A stretch of DNA of 64,000 nucleotides, taken from Eonycteris spelaea (Eukaryota > Chordata > Mammalia > Chiroptera > Pteropodidae). The notes beneath the pieces were generated by a model. The model was given only the letters and a program-made list of their open reading frames with translations, was not told the origin of the DNA and made no database searches. Positions 46,527 to 58,400 of the stretch are shown piece after piece; position 1 is the first letter of the stretch; each line of letters opens with the position of its first letter. The translations under genes were made by a program, and so were the position numbers. Location: NCBI GenBank assembly GCA_003508835.1, contig PUFA01000068.1, forward strand, positions 1,240,001-1,304,000, in the 5' to 3' direction.

Positions 46527-47109
46527 ATATTTAACAACAACAAAAAACTTTAAAAGAGTATAATTAACAGAACATAATATAAAACATAAAATGTATAGAT
46601 TATATATCTAAAAGTTATTCATCCTATAATATTTCTAGTTTGGGGGCATCTTTGACAAAATGATCTCCCTTTTCGTTAATCTAGTGAAAGAGTGAGGCTT
46701 GAAATGACACACCTGCTGTTTGCTCTTAGGGGCATCTGCCTATCACACCTAGGCAATGGGAGAACTTAACACCCAAACCATGTTGATAGCTTGTAGGAAT
46801 CCTCTTTATTTATTTGGAAGCATGTTTGCTCATAATAATTAGTGTCACTTTAGAACTAGACAAGCATGATGGGTAATTCCTGCTCTACATACATCTTGTG
46901 AACCATGTAACTTTCTCAGCTTCGTTTCTTTCTTTGCAAATGGGAAGGTTTTACAAGTATTGGATGAGAAAATTTAAAATATATATATTATTTCACATTG
47001 TCAGTTTCATCTCTCTTCATAATTCTATTAACCCTTGTTATCTTATCCATTTATTTTATTTTTAGCACCCCTTAACCTGAAAATGAACAGCCAACACAGT
47101 TCTTTTGGA
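46527..47109. other. Unassigned non-coding stretch
   Basis: AT-rich; nothing recognised. Confidence 0.4.
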
Positions 47110-47345
47110 AAAAAATCAGAGTCTGTATCTCAGCTCTGTTATTTCCTAGGTTGAGACCTTGGTGAAGTCACCTAACGTTTCTGTGCTTCAACTTTCGCTT
47201 TAGCCATATGGGAATATTAATATTTACTTGCAGATTTATACTGTTAATGTGAAAATTAAGTAGCGTTATTAATTGGAACCGAAGCTAGCACAGTGCTTGG
47301 CACATAGTAGGCCTGTAATAGGTAATTTACAGATGTCAATTTGAG
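47110..47345 (+). repeat. MIR SINE
   Basis: Near full-length plus-strand MIR: 'tatctcagctctgttatttc', 'gaccttggtgaagtcaccta', 'tctgtgcttcaactttcgct', 'gctagcacagtgcttggcac' and 'atagtaggcctgtaataggt'. Confidence 0.85.
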
Positions 47346-48530
47346 TCTTCTCTTTCCTTCACCAGGACTTTAAATTATAGGATTTGGTGAATCATCTTAT
47401 TGATGATCTATTTCTGTAGCTCAGTGTTTTTCAGACTTAACTTTCAACTTCTTTTAAAGAAAAATATTCTGCTATAATCTTACCACTGACTTAAACATTA
47501 TTTTTATTATAATAATATTTAAAATGTAAAAGCATTACATTATAAATTAAATACTAATATTTATAATGCTTATTTTTATAAGCAGAGCAGATTTTCAAAT
47601 AAAATTTAAATGAAATTAATATACAATAAAATTTAAGTAAAATCATTATATGATTGATAATATTTTTTCTGAATTTAAATCATGATATGCAATATGAGTA
47701 TAGTACTGGATATAATTTTACATTTAGCAAGATTCTACCTTATTGTGCTATATGATAACTCAAGGTTCCTGCTACTTTACTTCAATTATTCAAATTTTTC
47801 ATTGCTACATTGGTTCCTGGTATTTTTAACCTTCACTTGGTGAAAATGCATCATCTAAACCCTGTGTGCCACATTCTTTTTCCTCAAAAAACACACAGTA
47901 AATACATCAGATATGGCTTTGGGCTCTGAAACTTGCAACAGTTTTTGGCTGTTACAATATCATCCAGAAGATAAGAGCTAATGACTTTTGGGGGGTTATC
48001 TTTGAAGTCAATTAACAAAGTTTGATAAATTTGTAGGCTTCATTATGAATGCTATTATCAAAGAATAGCAGATCACTGTTTGAAAATCCTATTCAAAGAC
48101 CAGTGCAAGAATAAAAAGTCTCTAGTTATTGTTTTGATGACATTATTAAGATAAGAAGAACAAGAGAAGCAGGTTGCAGGCACTGTAAAATGAAGGATTT
48201 TTCTGCTTGTTTTCTTTTGATTTAGTTTTTCAGTTATGCTAAAGCAAGCATGACTTTTATGATAGTAAGCCCCTTTTTAACAGAAGAAAAAAGGAAATTA
48301 TCAGTAATATAAAATACAATCTCATTAGCTCTTTCTTTATTTGCTAGTATTTAAGGAAACATTTTTTTTTTAATAGATCCAGGTCTGCTTCACTTTTCTA
48401 TTCCCTGTAATGCCCAGCATAAGTAATAGATGTTTTAAGCCATTTATCAAAGGAATGATTTTAATCTCTAAAGAATATTACAAAAGAGGTTTTATTCTTA
48501 TCTTCCTGGAGTAGTATAGGCAGACTATGT
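47346..48530. other. Unassigned AT-rich stretch
   Basis: 47490-47660 is extremely AT-rich. No repeat family or exon recognised. Confidence 0.4.
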
Positions 48531-48540
48531 ATAAGAAAAT

Positions 48541-48660
48541 AAATAATGGGGGGGGGTAGATGGGGATACAGGGTCAAACATATGGTGATGTATTGTTGAA
48601 TTTACACTTGAAATCTGTATGATTTTATTAGCCAATGTCACCCCAATATATTTAATAAAA
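48541..48660 (+). mobile_element. Very short L1 3'-end insertion with target-site duplication
   Basis: Contains a G-run (48548-48556), 'caaacatatggtgatgta', 'acttgaaatctgtatgattt', 'agccaatgtcaccccaatat' and an A-rich end. It is flanked by perfect 10-bp direct repeats, ataagaaaat, at 48531-48540 and 48661-48670. A 120-bp, extremely 5'-truncated retroposition event of the younger L1 type. The terminal block resembles bat L1s in my memory. Confidence 0.88.
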
Positions 48661-48670
48661 ATAAGAAAAT

Positions 48671-49075
48671 GAATGAAATAATACTTTTAAACATGTATGA
48701 TTTCTAGGTTTTCATGACTTTGAATTTATATAAGAGTAAGTAATGAACAGAATTAGAATAAATGTTAAATTTGATCTAAGCAATTCTGTGGTGTTAGATT
48801 GATTTAATACGCAAACTAAATAGATCCAAGTGAGACTGAATGAAATATATGACATGGCGTGATAAATGAGAATGTTAATGAAAATATTTAAATTTTTTAA
48901 AGTGAAGGAAATGTCCAAAGAGTAACATGATCATGGATTTTGAGAAACGAGAAAGTATGAACAGTTAAGACTATTCACGTGTAGTTTGTCTAATACATTC
49001 ACTTGAAGTTTAGCAATGAACAGGGAGACAGGGGAGTCACGCCTGTAAGTAGCAAAGACATTTCACAATTAAAAG
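48671..49075. other. Unassigned non-coding stretch
   Basis: A minus-strand L2-like patch is possible at 48900-48960 but not clear. Confidence 0.35.
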
Positions 49076-49084
49076 AACTTAATG

Positions 49085-49211
49085 GGCCTTTTGAGCCACA
49101 CTTCTCTTGCTCAGGCCCGCTTCCACACCTGGAAGTGTACCTTCTCTTCTAATAAAGCTTTTCTTTTCTACTGTAAAACAGAACAAAACAAAACAAAACA
49201 AAACACAAAAC
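49085..49211 (+). mobile_element. Short retroposed insertion: LTR-like 3' end plus (AAAAC)n tail
   Basis: A 127-bp unit contains 'ttctcttgctcaggcccgct', 'ggaagtgtaccttctcttct' and a poly(A) signal AATAAA followed by a T-rich stretch, then an (AAAAC)n tail at about 49178-49211. The direct repeats aacttaatg (49076-49084) and aactttatg (49212-49220) match at 8 of 9 bases. The core resembles the polyadenylation region of an ERV1-type LTR. Alternatives are a lineage SINE or the 3' end of an unknown mRNA. Confidence 0.65.
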
Positions 49212-49220
49212 AACTTTATG

Positions 49221-50929
49221 TACTTTCAGTTTCACATTCAGTGCTGTTATTATTATTGTTTTTATTCTTGAGCCCCATATTTAGTTTTAGTTCATTGAGG
49301 GAAACAGTGATGAATTTCTTTTCCACAGGCAAATCAAAGTTTATCAAAAATAATTGCCCAAAATAAAAAGAATTGCAGAGCTTAGATATTTTCTGAAAAC
49401 ATCCCTTTTTTTTTTTTTTTAGTTTATTAAAAGATAGGAAGTAATATAAAGTTTAAATGTTAATTACTTATCTGTGACCTTTCTGAATTGCCCATTAGGA
49501 AGGCTTGTCTCTGAAACAACTTAAAAGAATCTCAAAGAATATGTTTTTCCAAATAAAATTGATTTCTAAAAAGGTCATCTACATGATTTAGAGACATGTG
49601 GGTCAAGACAAGTACATAAGTAATTGCAAATTAAATGTTAACAGTTTTTTAGTCTTTAATGAAAGCCTACCCTGCATTTTGGCAACATCAGGTTTTAAAG
49701 ACTTTTTATCTAAAGAATCAGCAGGTCACTGAAACTTCCATATAACACTGGTTTGACTATAGTGGATTTCAATTAGAAGTAAGCCAATGTGATTTAAAAA
49801 TATTGGTAACCCCAGAAAATATCTAGAGTACCAGCTATTTATAAAACAAAGATTTTTTAAGTTGCTATAATATTAATGACCTAAATATAAGAACATTTAA
49901 CATGTTGTTAATGTATATAGCTATTTATCTCTTTCTATAATCATCTTGTATATACAAATATAAAACCAGCTTATATATTGATATTACAGTTTCATTATTA
50001 ATAGACAAGATCAATAATAATAGATCAGCAGGATCAAGTGCTGACTATATGCAAAGAACTATGCAAAGCGTCACACATATCACAAACATTTCCACATCAC
50101 TGACTAAATATATGTGTATGTGATTTTTAATGTCTGATAGTATGTGAGTATGACATAATATATCATAACTGTTGCTAGACATTGATGCTATTTGTAAACA
50201 TTCTCTGCTGTATATGGAACATTAGATGATTTTTTTGTATTCAAATCTTTAATATATCTTAAATCATTACTTTGAGAAAAATTGTTAGAAACATAAATCC
50301 TGAATCAAAACATTTACATTGAAACATCATTATTTTGTTATTGTATCAGAAAAGTAGAAAAAACAGTAAGGTTTTTTTATATGGATTGATGAATTATCAC
50401 CTAATAATTTTATGCCAGTTTATCCTTCCATTAATAGTTCATGACACTTCTTTCCTTACATCCTTGCTAACAATGCTATTATCATGTTTCAATCTTTGAT
50501 GAGGCTGGTTAGCCTTAAAGCTGATCCAGGTGGATTTATTTATGGAGATACTGAATGATTGATTACTCTCTCTTGATAGGTAGGTTCATATATTATGACA
50601 TCTTAATAGATGGACCAAGTAGTGTGCCCTCACAGTGTACCTAATGTTATATGTCTGAAGACAGAAGGGAAGATTTAAATAGTATTATCACTTTAGTTCA
50701 AATGTGAGCCATAAAAAAGTCTCAAAAATATTTCAGCATACTTTTCCATATATACAAAAATAAAAGACCATATAAAAGGATATGAGAGCATTTATTCTCC
50801 TAATGTTATATGACGTCATTCACAATATTCTTCTCAGGTTATAATATAGAGCCAGTTCATTTTATTTCTTCTAGAGCACAGTCTAAAGTTAAAAATTTAC
50901 ACATTTTTGCTATTGCTCATACTATTTCT
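49221..50929. other. Unassigned AT-rich stretch
   Basis: T-run at 49407-49420. A possible MIR scrap near 50040-50110 ('gcaaagaactatgcaaagcg'). No exon. Confidence 0.35.
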
Positions 50930-51240
50930 TCAACTTAGTTTTCCAGCCTGCTTTAAGTTCCTTCTTTACGTATTTACATTCCACTAAACTTTGAGACCTA
51001 GATCAAATGCTAGTGTCTGCTTTGGAGCTTTCTTGATCTTCCTAATTAGAATTGATTTTTTCCCTTTTTGTTTGCATTGTTTCTCTCTCAATGTTTGTTT
51101 GAGTTTTAATTTTGTTTGTTTGTTACTAAGGTCATTTCTCCTATCTTAATGCATATTCCTGGAGGTGAGCCTCACCTGTGCATGATAAACGGAACTCAAC
51201 ATCACAGTGCCTGGAGAAATACATACTTAAAAAAATGTCT
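50930..51240 (+). mobile_element. L2 LINE 3' fragment, diverged
   Basis: 'ttgagacctagatcaaatgc', 'tttggagctttcttgatctt' and 'catcacagtgcctggagaaa' follow L2 3' order. Confidence 0.45.
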
Positions 51241-52599
51241 TGATGAATATGATATAGTGTTTAATTATGATGCTTATTCTTATAGCCTGTAATATTCTAA
51301 AGTCTTTGGAGAATTATTTAAAAAACAATTAAATTTAGGAAGTTTTCAATTTTTTCTTCAGAAGTATTCACTTATCTGAAGCATATATAATAGCATTTCC
51401 CCCCATTCTGTCATTAGAATAATTTCTTTCATATTGATACACTTGACTAAATTTCCACAGCTACAATAATGAAATCGGAAACCATGTTCCCTCACTTTAC
51501 TTACTTTAAGAAAAACCTGCCACCAATTCACTTCATCTTAATTGAAATGGTTCTTTTATCTACTTTTTTTTTGTTCTCTACCTTCAAGAAGTTGGGATAT
51601 GATATGAAGTCATATTTGTGTGCCAAATAATCCGGTTGTGTTTCTTTCATTTTCTTTTTTTTTGAGTAATGTGCCAGATTATTATTTAATCCATCATTTT
51701 TCTTTGCCTGATTAAAAACAGCTAATCTTTCTTTAGCATGTCTTATTTTCTTTGGGCTTGAGAAATGTAGACAGCAGTAAAGTTTACAGAGATGACAGTT
51801 TTTTTCTGTGTCCAACAACTTTATTCAGCTGTTTATATTTTAGTTTATTTCTTTGAAATGTCACTCAGACCCAATAACCTTATTTCAAGAAAAACTTGGG
51901 TGGTAAAAGAAAGATTCTTGGTGTTTTTAAACAACAGAAGTGGGTCAGAATAATAAACGCATCACTTATAAATGTATAGTGATTCAGTCCAGAAGAACTT
52001 GGAAAATTTTTCTCATTTTTTATTCTTTTTGGGGTTTCTCTTGATCAGATTATGTATTTAATTAAAAAAACATGTATAACAATAGCAAATTATTAATACA
52101 TTTAATTTATTATCATTTTAAATCTATATTAGAAAAAGAACTTTTGAGGTCTCATTGACAAAAATAAGTTAACTTTACCAGATCATAATATACTAATTGA
52201 TAAAGGGAAAAAATGCTATAGTTACAAAGAGGAATATCAATAAACCCAAATTCCGTTAGCAATATCTTTATTGGTTTTAAGTGGACCACTAGACTTAACA
52301 CAAACTTTTCATGATAAATTAGAATGACATCAGAGTTTTGATCTTGTTTTAGATATACATAGGACAATTCAAGTCTGAATTTCTGTTAAATTTGTATAAC
52401 ACCATTATTTATCTAGTGTTTAATAACAGTTAAAGATGGATGGTAAAGGAAATTGTACATGTTTGCTTATTTTCTTTAAATCCTGCTTTACAAACATATT
52501 TCTCATTATTTTAACATGAGTAACGTTACAATATCATTTTTAAAGGATAATTAAGTATAAGAGCTTACTGGGGTCTTAGTTCTATACAAATAGCCATGC
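51241..52599. other. Unassigned AT-rich stretch
   Basis: Nothing recognised over 1.3 kb; the 96-residue minus frame at 51528-51818 is Lys-rich and AT-driven. Confidence 0.4.
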
Positions 52600-52609
52600 A
52601 AATAGAAAT

Positions 52610-52680
52610 TGAACCAACAATCCAGAATCAAGAATCTGTTAGAGGTGGGCCCTGGAATCTAATTTTTGAGCAACTTCTAT
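52610..52680. mobile_element. Possible MER5-like hAT scrap
   Basis: 'ccagaatcaagaatctgtta' and 'gaggtgggccctggaatcta' resemble the centre of MER5-type elements. Confidence 0.4.
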
Positions 52681-53242
52681 GCCATAATTCAGTTATTAAC
52701 CCAATTTCACATGATGAAACTAAAGTTAGAAATGTTTATTTACTTCATTACTTTTTTGCCTAGGAAAAAAGCTAGCATATAAACTTGTTTGTCTGACACT
52801 AAACCTTATATGCAGCAACCAAGGTTTCTAAGAAATAAACTCTTGAATGTACATAACATAGGCACACACCTCTAAATGACATTAAGTGAAGTAATTTTTC
52901 CATTTACAACTTTTAATTTCCTTTTACTGCAATCTGTGCATCTACAAAGGCACATGCTAGCAAATGGTCTAAATGTTTAAATTATGTTGATGTATGTTAA
53001 ACAGAATCATTAGAAACAAAATTATAGGCCCATAATTGGGATATTTAATTAAATGTTTGAACTTTGCATTTATTGAGCTGTGCACAGCTAAGTGGTCCTC
53101 TGGAAGAGCTCTTCCTGTATGTTTTGGCAGAGCTCACACTTATTTATCATTTTTTCCACAACTGGTTGATTCAGAAAACATGAAGTGACCAAAAAACTAG
53201 AATATATTGAAGGATTCTTTTAAATGCTTTGGATTTTATTGT
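52681..53242. other. Unassigned non-coding stretch
   Basis: Nothing recognised apart from a faint MIR-like patch near 52700-52730. Confidence 0.35.
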
Positions 53243-53660
53243 ATGTTATGTGCCATCCAGTCTGTTCTGAGTGCTGGCAACCCTATGAATGAGTGATGTC
53301 CGCATGTCCTGTCCTTGACAGCTCTGCTCAGCTCCTGTAGACTCATCATGCCTGTGGCTTCTGTGATGCAGTCAGTCCATCTCATATTTGGTCCTCCTCT
53401 TTTCCTGCTGCCTTCTGTTTTTCCCAGTATTATTGTCTTTTCCAAAGAACCTGCCTTCTCATGATGTGCCTAAAATAGGACAGCTTCAGTTTTATCATTT
53501 TTGCCTTCAGTGATGTTTCGGGCTTAATTTGCTCTAGGACCAACCTGTTCATCTTTCTGGCAGTCAAGGGTACCTGTAGAGCTCTCTTCTAACACCATAT
53601 TTGAAATAAATCGATTTTCCCCCCTGTTAGCCTTCTTTACTGTTTAACTTTAGTCACAGG
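53243..53660 (-). mobile_element. RTE/BovB-like LINE, 3' end of ORF2
   Basis: The minus strand encodes GKTEGSRKRGGPNMRWTDCI, then TGMMSLQELSRAVKDRT (53236-53445). This is the basic GR-P-RW-D-I plus L..L...DR pattern that closes the ORF2 of RTE-clade LINEs such as BovB, where it is followed by a Trp/Ile-His-Gly-type motif; here that motif has decayed. Homology continues to about 53660 in other frames. Because only the C-terminal end is present, catalytic motifs cannot be assessed. A second, shorter copy is at 17985-18090. It could be a younger BovB-type or an ancient mammalian RTE. Confidence 0.75.
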
Positions 53661-53709
53661 AAAATCACCATTCTTTAGAAACGTATAGTATGAAATATAT
53701 TGTCAAGTC

Positions 53710-53935
53710 ATGTGTGGAGCTTGGTGCACTTATGGATTCATAGCCTCCTCACAACTACTCTTTTTTGGTGCTACAGTTAGTTGCAGCTCGCAGTGTGGAA
53801 TTATAGTCCATTATTCTCATTTCAGACATGAAGCAACTATGGCCCAGAAGCGAGTGATTTGTTTACCATTATATCACTTGTGAGCACCCTACTATAGTTG
53901 TAATCCAGAATTGCTAAATTACGGTCTTATATACT
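53710..53935 (-). repeat. MIR SINE
   Basis: Reverse MIR: 'tagcctcctcacaactactc', 'ttctcatttcagacatgaag', 'aactatggcccagaagcgag' and 'tgtaatccagaattgctaaa'. Confidence 0.6.
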
Positions 53936-55274
53936 TTTCCCAAACAAATTTCTCATCATGTTTGCTCATGGCCCCTTTAAGAATTTGGTGGACTGTTAGG
54001 AAAATGTGCATGTGCCAGTTCACAGGAAATGTTCACATAATCCTAAGAGAGTTCACAAACCTGTTAGAGGCTACTTACAAGCCCTAGGTCATAACACTCC
54101 TCAAAATGATCATCTTCATTTGTTTGTTAAAAACCAAGTAGCCTAGAATAGAGTCAGAAGCTGGTTCTGAAATCTCAATGATTGAGGGAAGTTTTTAGAC
54201 TGTGTTTTTATTTTTCCCTCAATTTTAAGAGGGAACACTTGATATAATGTACATTTATTAGAGGTTTCATTTGAGCTATAAGTAATGTCTTTGGAGAATA
54301 TTTTTAAGAAATCTAAATCTCATTCTTATTTCACTAAAATTAATTGAACAGATACACACAAAACAAACAAGTGAAACGAGAGAAATAGAGAGTAAAAACC
54401 CTTCCTGCTTCTATTGGTGGCTTAACTTTGTGGTATTTTCAAAAGTAGTGCCAGCCTTTAGCTAGAAAAACAACGGAGAAGTTAATAATGTGGCTCATAA
54501 ATATGGAGGAGCATGATCTTCCCCAATTCATGTAGATTCTGGTTGCCAAGAGACAAAGTTTGGCCCATTTAAATTAAGTTCAGTAGTCTGACGAATGCCA
54601 AATTTATGATAAAATGCTGTCTTTTATGATAAAAAAAAACATTTAAAATATGTAGACCTCTTAAAATGTAATCTTTTTAAATAATGACAAATATGCACAG
54701 CTTTCAAATCGAGTTTTTTTTCTGTTTTGTTTTTTTTTCCCCCTCTCTTTAGGAATGAGCATTCACATTGCAAATTCTAAATACTGATGCCTTCTCCCAG
54801 ATAGTCAAAACAGTCTAACACTAAGGTCTTACTTCTAGAATACATTCTTTCTGCCAAAAATTCTGAAGGCTTTAATTTTCAATCCTGGGGTACTTGGCTG
54901 TGTGCAAATAGCACTAGTAGAACTGGGGGCGGGCCAACAGGAGGACAGAGCTTCCTGGACGACTACACTGACTTCCTTCCTTTCAGTACATCTTCAGTCC
55001 TGGTGCACTCGACTAAGTTCTTCCAGACCACTGAGAGATAAAGAGGTCTTTCTCTATTCAAGACATGATGAGGCTGAAAACAAATTAGTATGGTATGCCT
55101 TAAAAGTTTAACCCTTCAGAAAAGAAAGGCTACAAGACTGGATCCTAGCATTTTAATGTAAATGGTTTAAATATGTAGAGTTGAATCGTGACTATTTCAC
55201 TGGTAATTAAATATTAAATAGATGAAATGTAATGCTAAATATTTAATTTATCTATTTACAATAGAAGGACTAGA
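53936..55274. other. Unassigned stretch with a GC box
   Basis: 54714-54753 is a polypyrimidine tract ending in TAG that mimics a splice acceptor. 54870-55110 is more GC-rich and contains a GC-box-like 'gggggcgggcc' at about 54925-54935. An imperfect AT-rich inverted repeat lies at 55205-55262. No exon can be supported. Confidence 0.4.
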
Positions 55275-55480
55275 ATTATTTATTCATTGAATAATATTTT
55301 GCTAAGTGACTACCATGTATAAAGAGCTATTATAGGCATGGGTTCAACAATGAACATGAAGCTGCCCTCATGGGACTTACATTTTGGTGGGTCCTAGAGG
55401 TGGGTTTTACATTTTGAGGTCCTTTAAGGAGTGGATTGCTCTATTATTTATGTGTAAATCCACAGCCTATGTTACTTTAG
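55275..55480 (-). mobile_element. L2 LINE 3' end
   Basis: Reverse L2: 'tttattcattgaataatatt', 'gctaagtgactaccatgtat', 'gcatgggttcaacaatgaac' and 'gctgccctcatgggacttac'. Clear to about 55390. Confidence 0.75.
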
Positions 55481-56159
55481 TAAAGCCATGGAGGGCAGCT
55501 TGAAAAACTGCTTCAGAGGATAGCTGTTGATATTTCCTCTCTTATTCCTTCTCCTCTGCCTTCTCTACCTCCTCCACCATTTCTTATGCTCTCAATATAA
55601 TTAGAGATTAATATTTTTTATTCTTTCAAGAGTATGTGGTGGTAGCCATACCTAGTGCTCTAAATATTATAATTACCAATCATTCTACCTTCTGGAAAAT
55701 GTAGACATTCTCTTTTTTATAAACATTAATTTTTAAAAAGCCATTATAAGTCTTAAGGAAAACTTGATTACCTGAATATTTTCTTACCTTTACCTGAATA
55801 ACAAGACCAATTAAAGATAATAATCTCTTATTTTATTTTAGATAATTTTCAATGAACATTTTAATAAATGGTTTTTTACTTGCCTCCTATTTTGAATTTT
55901 GTCATGGCCCCTAGCCACCTTATTATAATTTTTTTTTTTTTAGTTTGAGGAAAAAGTAATAAATATTGCTAAGATAAAGGAAATTATTGTCTTGTCCTTT
56001 TGACCTTTTTAAATTCACTATGCGATTTTCACACCTTCTTAGAAGTAAACCAGTGAAGTGAAAGTGGGGTATGAATCTTACCTGGGGATTCAGTGGAATA
56101 GGGCAATAGGGAAGTAAGATGTGTGCTGAGGCCCAGAATTAGCCTTACTATCCCCACTG
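55481..56159. other. Unassigned non-coding stretch
   Basis: AT-rich with a T-run near 55929-55941; nothing recognised. Confidence 0.4.
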
Positions 56160-56435
56160 TTATTACCTTGGTCTGAGCTGCCATGACCTTTTATGTTCTC
56201 CCTGCTTCTCCTGTGGCTTCTGACAGTCTATTCTTAAGCAGTCACAATGATCCTTCTAAATTGTTAGTTATGTCATTTAGATGCTAGAAGTCTCCTGGTT
56301 TGTTATCTGTTTCTCCTCACAATAATGTAAGCTCTATTATAATAAAAATATAAGCTCTTTTAGAAGAGCAAAGTTTATATACTTGGTTACTCCTATATCC
56401 CCAGCACTTGAAAGAATAGCTGACATGTAGAACCG
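56160..56435 (+). mobile_element. L2 LINE fragment
   Basis: L2 landmarks: 'agcagtcacaatgatccttc', 'aaattgttagttatgtcatt', 'aatgtaagctctattataat' and 'tatccccagcacttgaaaga'. Confidence 0.7.
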
Positions 56436-58239
56436 ACGGAACAAGGAGAGAAGTAGTATAAATCTAGTGAAATATGGAACTGTGGAAGAGGGGCCAACCA
56501 GTGGGAATTTTAGTCAGTAATGGATACACCTTCTATCAGAGGTGCAGCGTGAGAAGAGAATGAAAAGAAAGAAACATCCCAAACTCTCTCTTCTATACCC
56601 ACTTGCCTATTTTTTCCATTAACTAAACCCACTGGAAGGGACAAGAAGGGATCCCAATTGCTGCTCTCTTCAGAGTTAGCCTTCTTGGGCACAGAGCAGG
56701 GCAGAGAAGTATAGAAACTAGAGCTGGAGGGGGTGGAGACATGGAGGCACAGGGGATAATCACCATAGGCATAATTATGCCTCTGATTTCTTCACTAACC
56801 AGACTATACCTTAATTTGGGCACCACCGCCAGTAGGGTCACTGACAGACAAATGAACACGAGCTCTTTAAAGCAAGTCATTGTAAATGTAGGAATGTTGT
56901 ATTAAGTATGAGAATACATGATTTAAGAGAACATACAGAACTGACTACATAATTGCAAGACCTACTGCAAAATAAAGATGTGGGACCACTGTTCAAAAAT
57001 TATTGACTATTAGCAGAGAGATATTAAGTGACAGCAGAGGACTAAACCAATGATGTTACCATTCCAAGTCACACTCCCAGGTTGTATGCCCATGTAGGCA
57101 TCCCTGGGAATGTCAGCCTCCATCAAGAATTCAAAGGACTGGCATGTAGATGATGGGGTCAATGGGTAAGCTTAGTCTCTGTTTTAAGACAATAAAACCT
57201 ATATCCAAGGATGGGCATTTCATTAAGTGTCTTTGCTTAAAAAAAAAAAAAAGTTGACCTGTTTGATAACAGAGTATCTTTTCTAAAGCTGGATTTGTCA
57301 GTGCCAATTTTAGCTATGATCTTTCAGAGATGCTATGGAAAGGATTTCATGTTAAGAACTTTCTGGACAAAATGAACAATATGATTGTTTCCACCTCTAA
57401 AGATTGTAAATATAACATATGCTTTGACAAAAATATCATCAGGAGCTGATATATTATTCTTAATTATGGGCAGATTAACCAGATTTTATGTATATAAAAA
57501 AGACCTAAAAGATCTCCATATAAAGTGGCCTTTTAAGTCTTTTTCTTATATAGCTGGTGCCAAATTTTAGATATTTATTTTCACATTATTATTTTTAATG
57601 TTTTAATTTATTAATTTATATAATACTATGGCAAAAATGTGACAATGTACAGAAACATAGAGACAAATACTTAGAAGGCAAATGCCAGTCTTTGTAGAGT
57701 TAATTTAATGACCTAAGAGCAAAATCTCAGCATGTCAATAAAGCATCATCATTTTATTTATGCCAAAAGAAATTTATAGTTTAATACTTGTTCAGGCAAA
57801 AAGAAAAAAATTATTGAAGAATAGAGTTGTGACTTGTATTTCACAATCTCAACTTTTGGGCACTCTACTGCTCTTCATTTTGGTAATTTTAAGAAGTTAT
57901 GTAGACACATGTTCTTCTGAACCTTACCAATACTTGCAATATTTCATCTCCAGCTAGTAGATGCTGTCATTTTAGCTGTCTTATATTAAGAAAATAAATT
58001 AAGTTTATAGTTAGATAAAAAAGAATGTATCATTACTAAATAACTTACATATATGTTTCCTACTGTTATATTCAATTAGAGAGCTTTTTCTTCTCACAAA
58101 CAAAATTGATCAGATACCCCAAAAGCATGAGACAAAGTAAAACTACTGTGTTTGAAGTGAGGATAAGGAGCCCAGAGCCCCATCAATTTTCCAACCCCTC
58201 ACATCTAATTTTAACCTCTGAGATGACACTGTATGTAAA
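56436..58239. other. Unassigned non-coding stretch
   Basis: A purine-rich patch at 56690-56750. An A-run at 57240-57252. No repeat family or exon recognised. Confidence 0.4.
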
Positions 58240-58400
58240 CCAATAATCTTGTTCAGCCTCCTTAATTTACAAATAAGAAAACACAACTCAGATAGTTTTG
58301 GTGGCTCATTCAACATTGCACAGCTTATTAGAAGCAGAGCCAGGATAAAAACCAAAGCTCTGAACCTCAATACTTTATAAAGTACAGTATCCTACCTGGG
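58240..58400 (-). repeat. MIR SINE
   Basis: Reverse MIR: 'aatttacaaataagaaaaca', 'acattgcacagcttattaga', 'agcagagccaggataaaaac' and 'caaagctctgaacctcaata'. Confidence 0.65.

Noticed and set aside
46166..46543. Overlapping 100-109-residue frames on both strands with Gly-Pro-rich, collagen-like sequence
   Set aside because: The composition comes from the 16-bp GC-rich tandem repeat; frames overlap on both strands and contain (TG)n translations.
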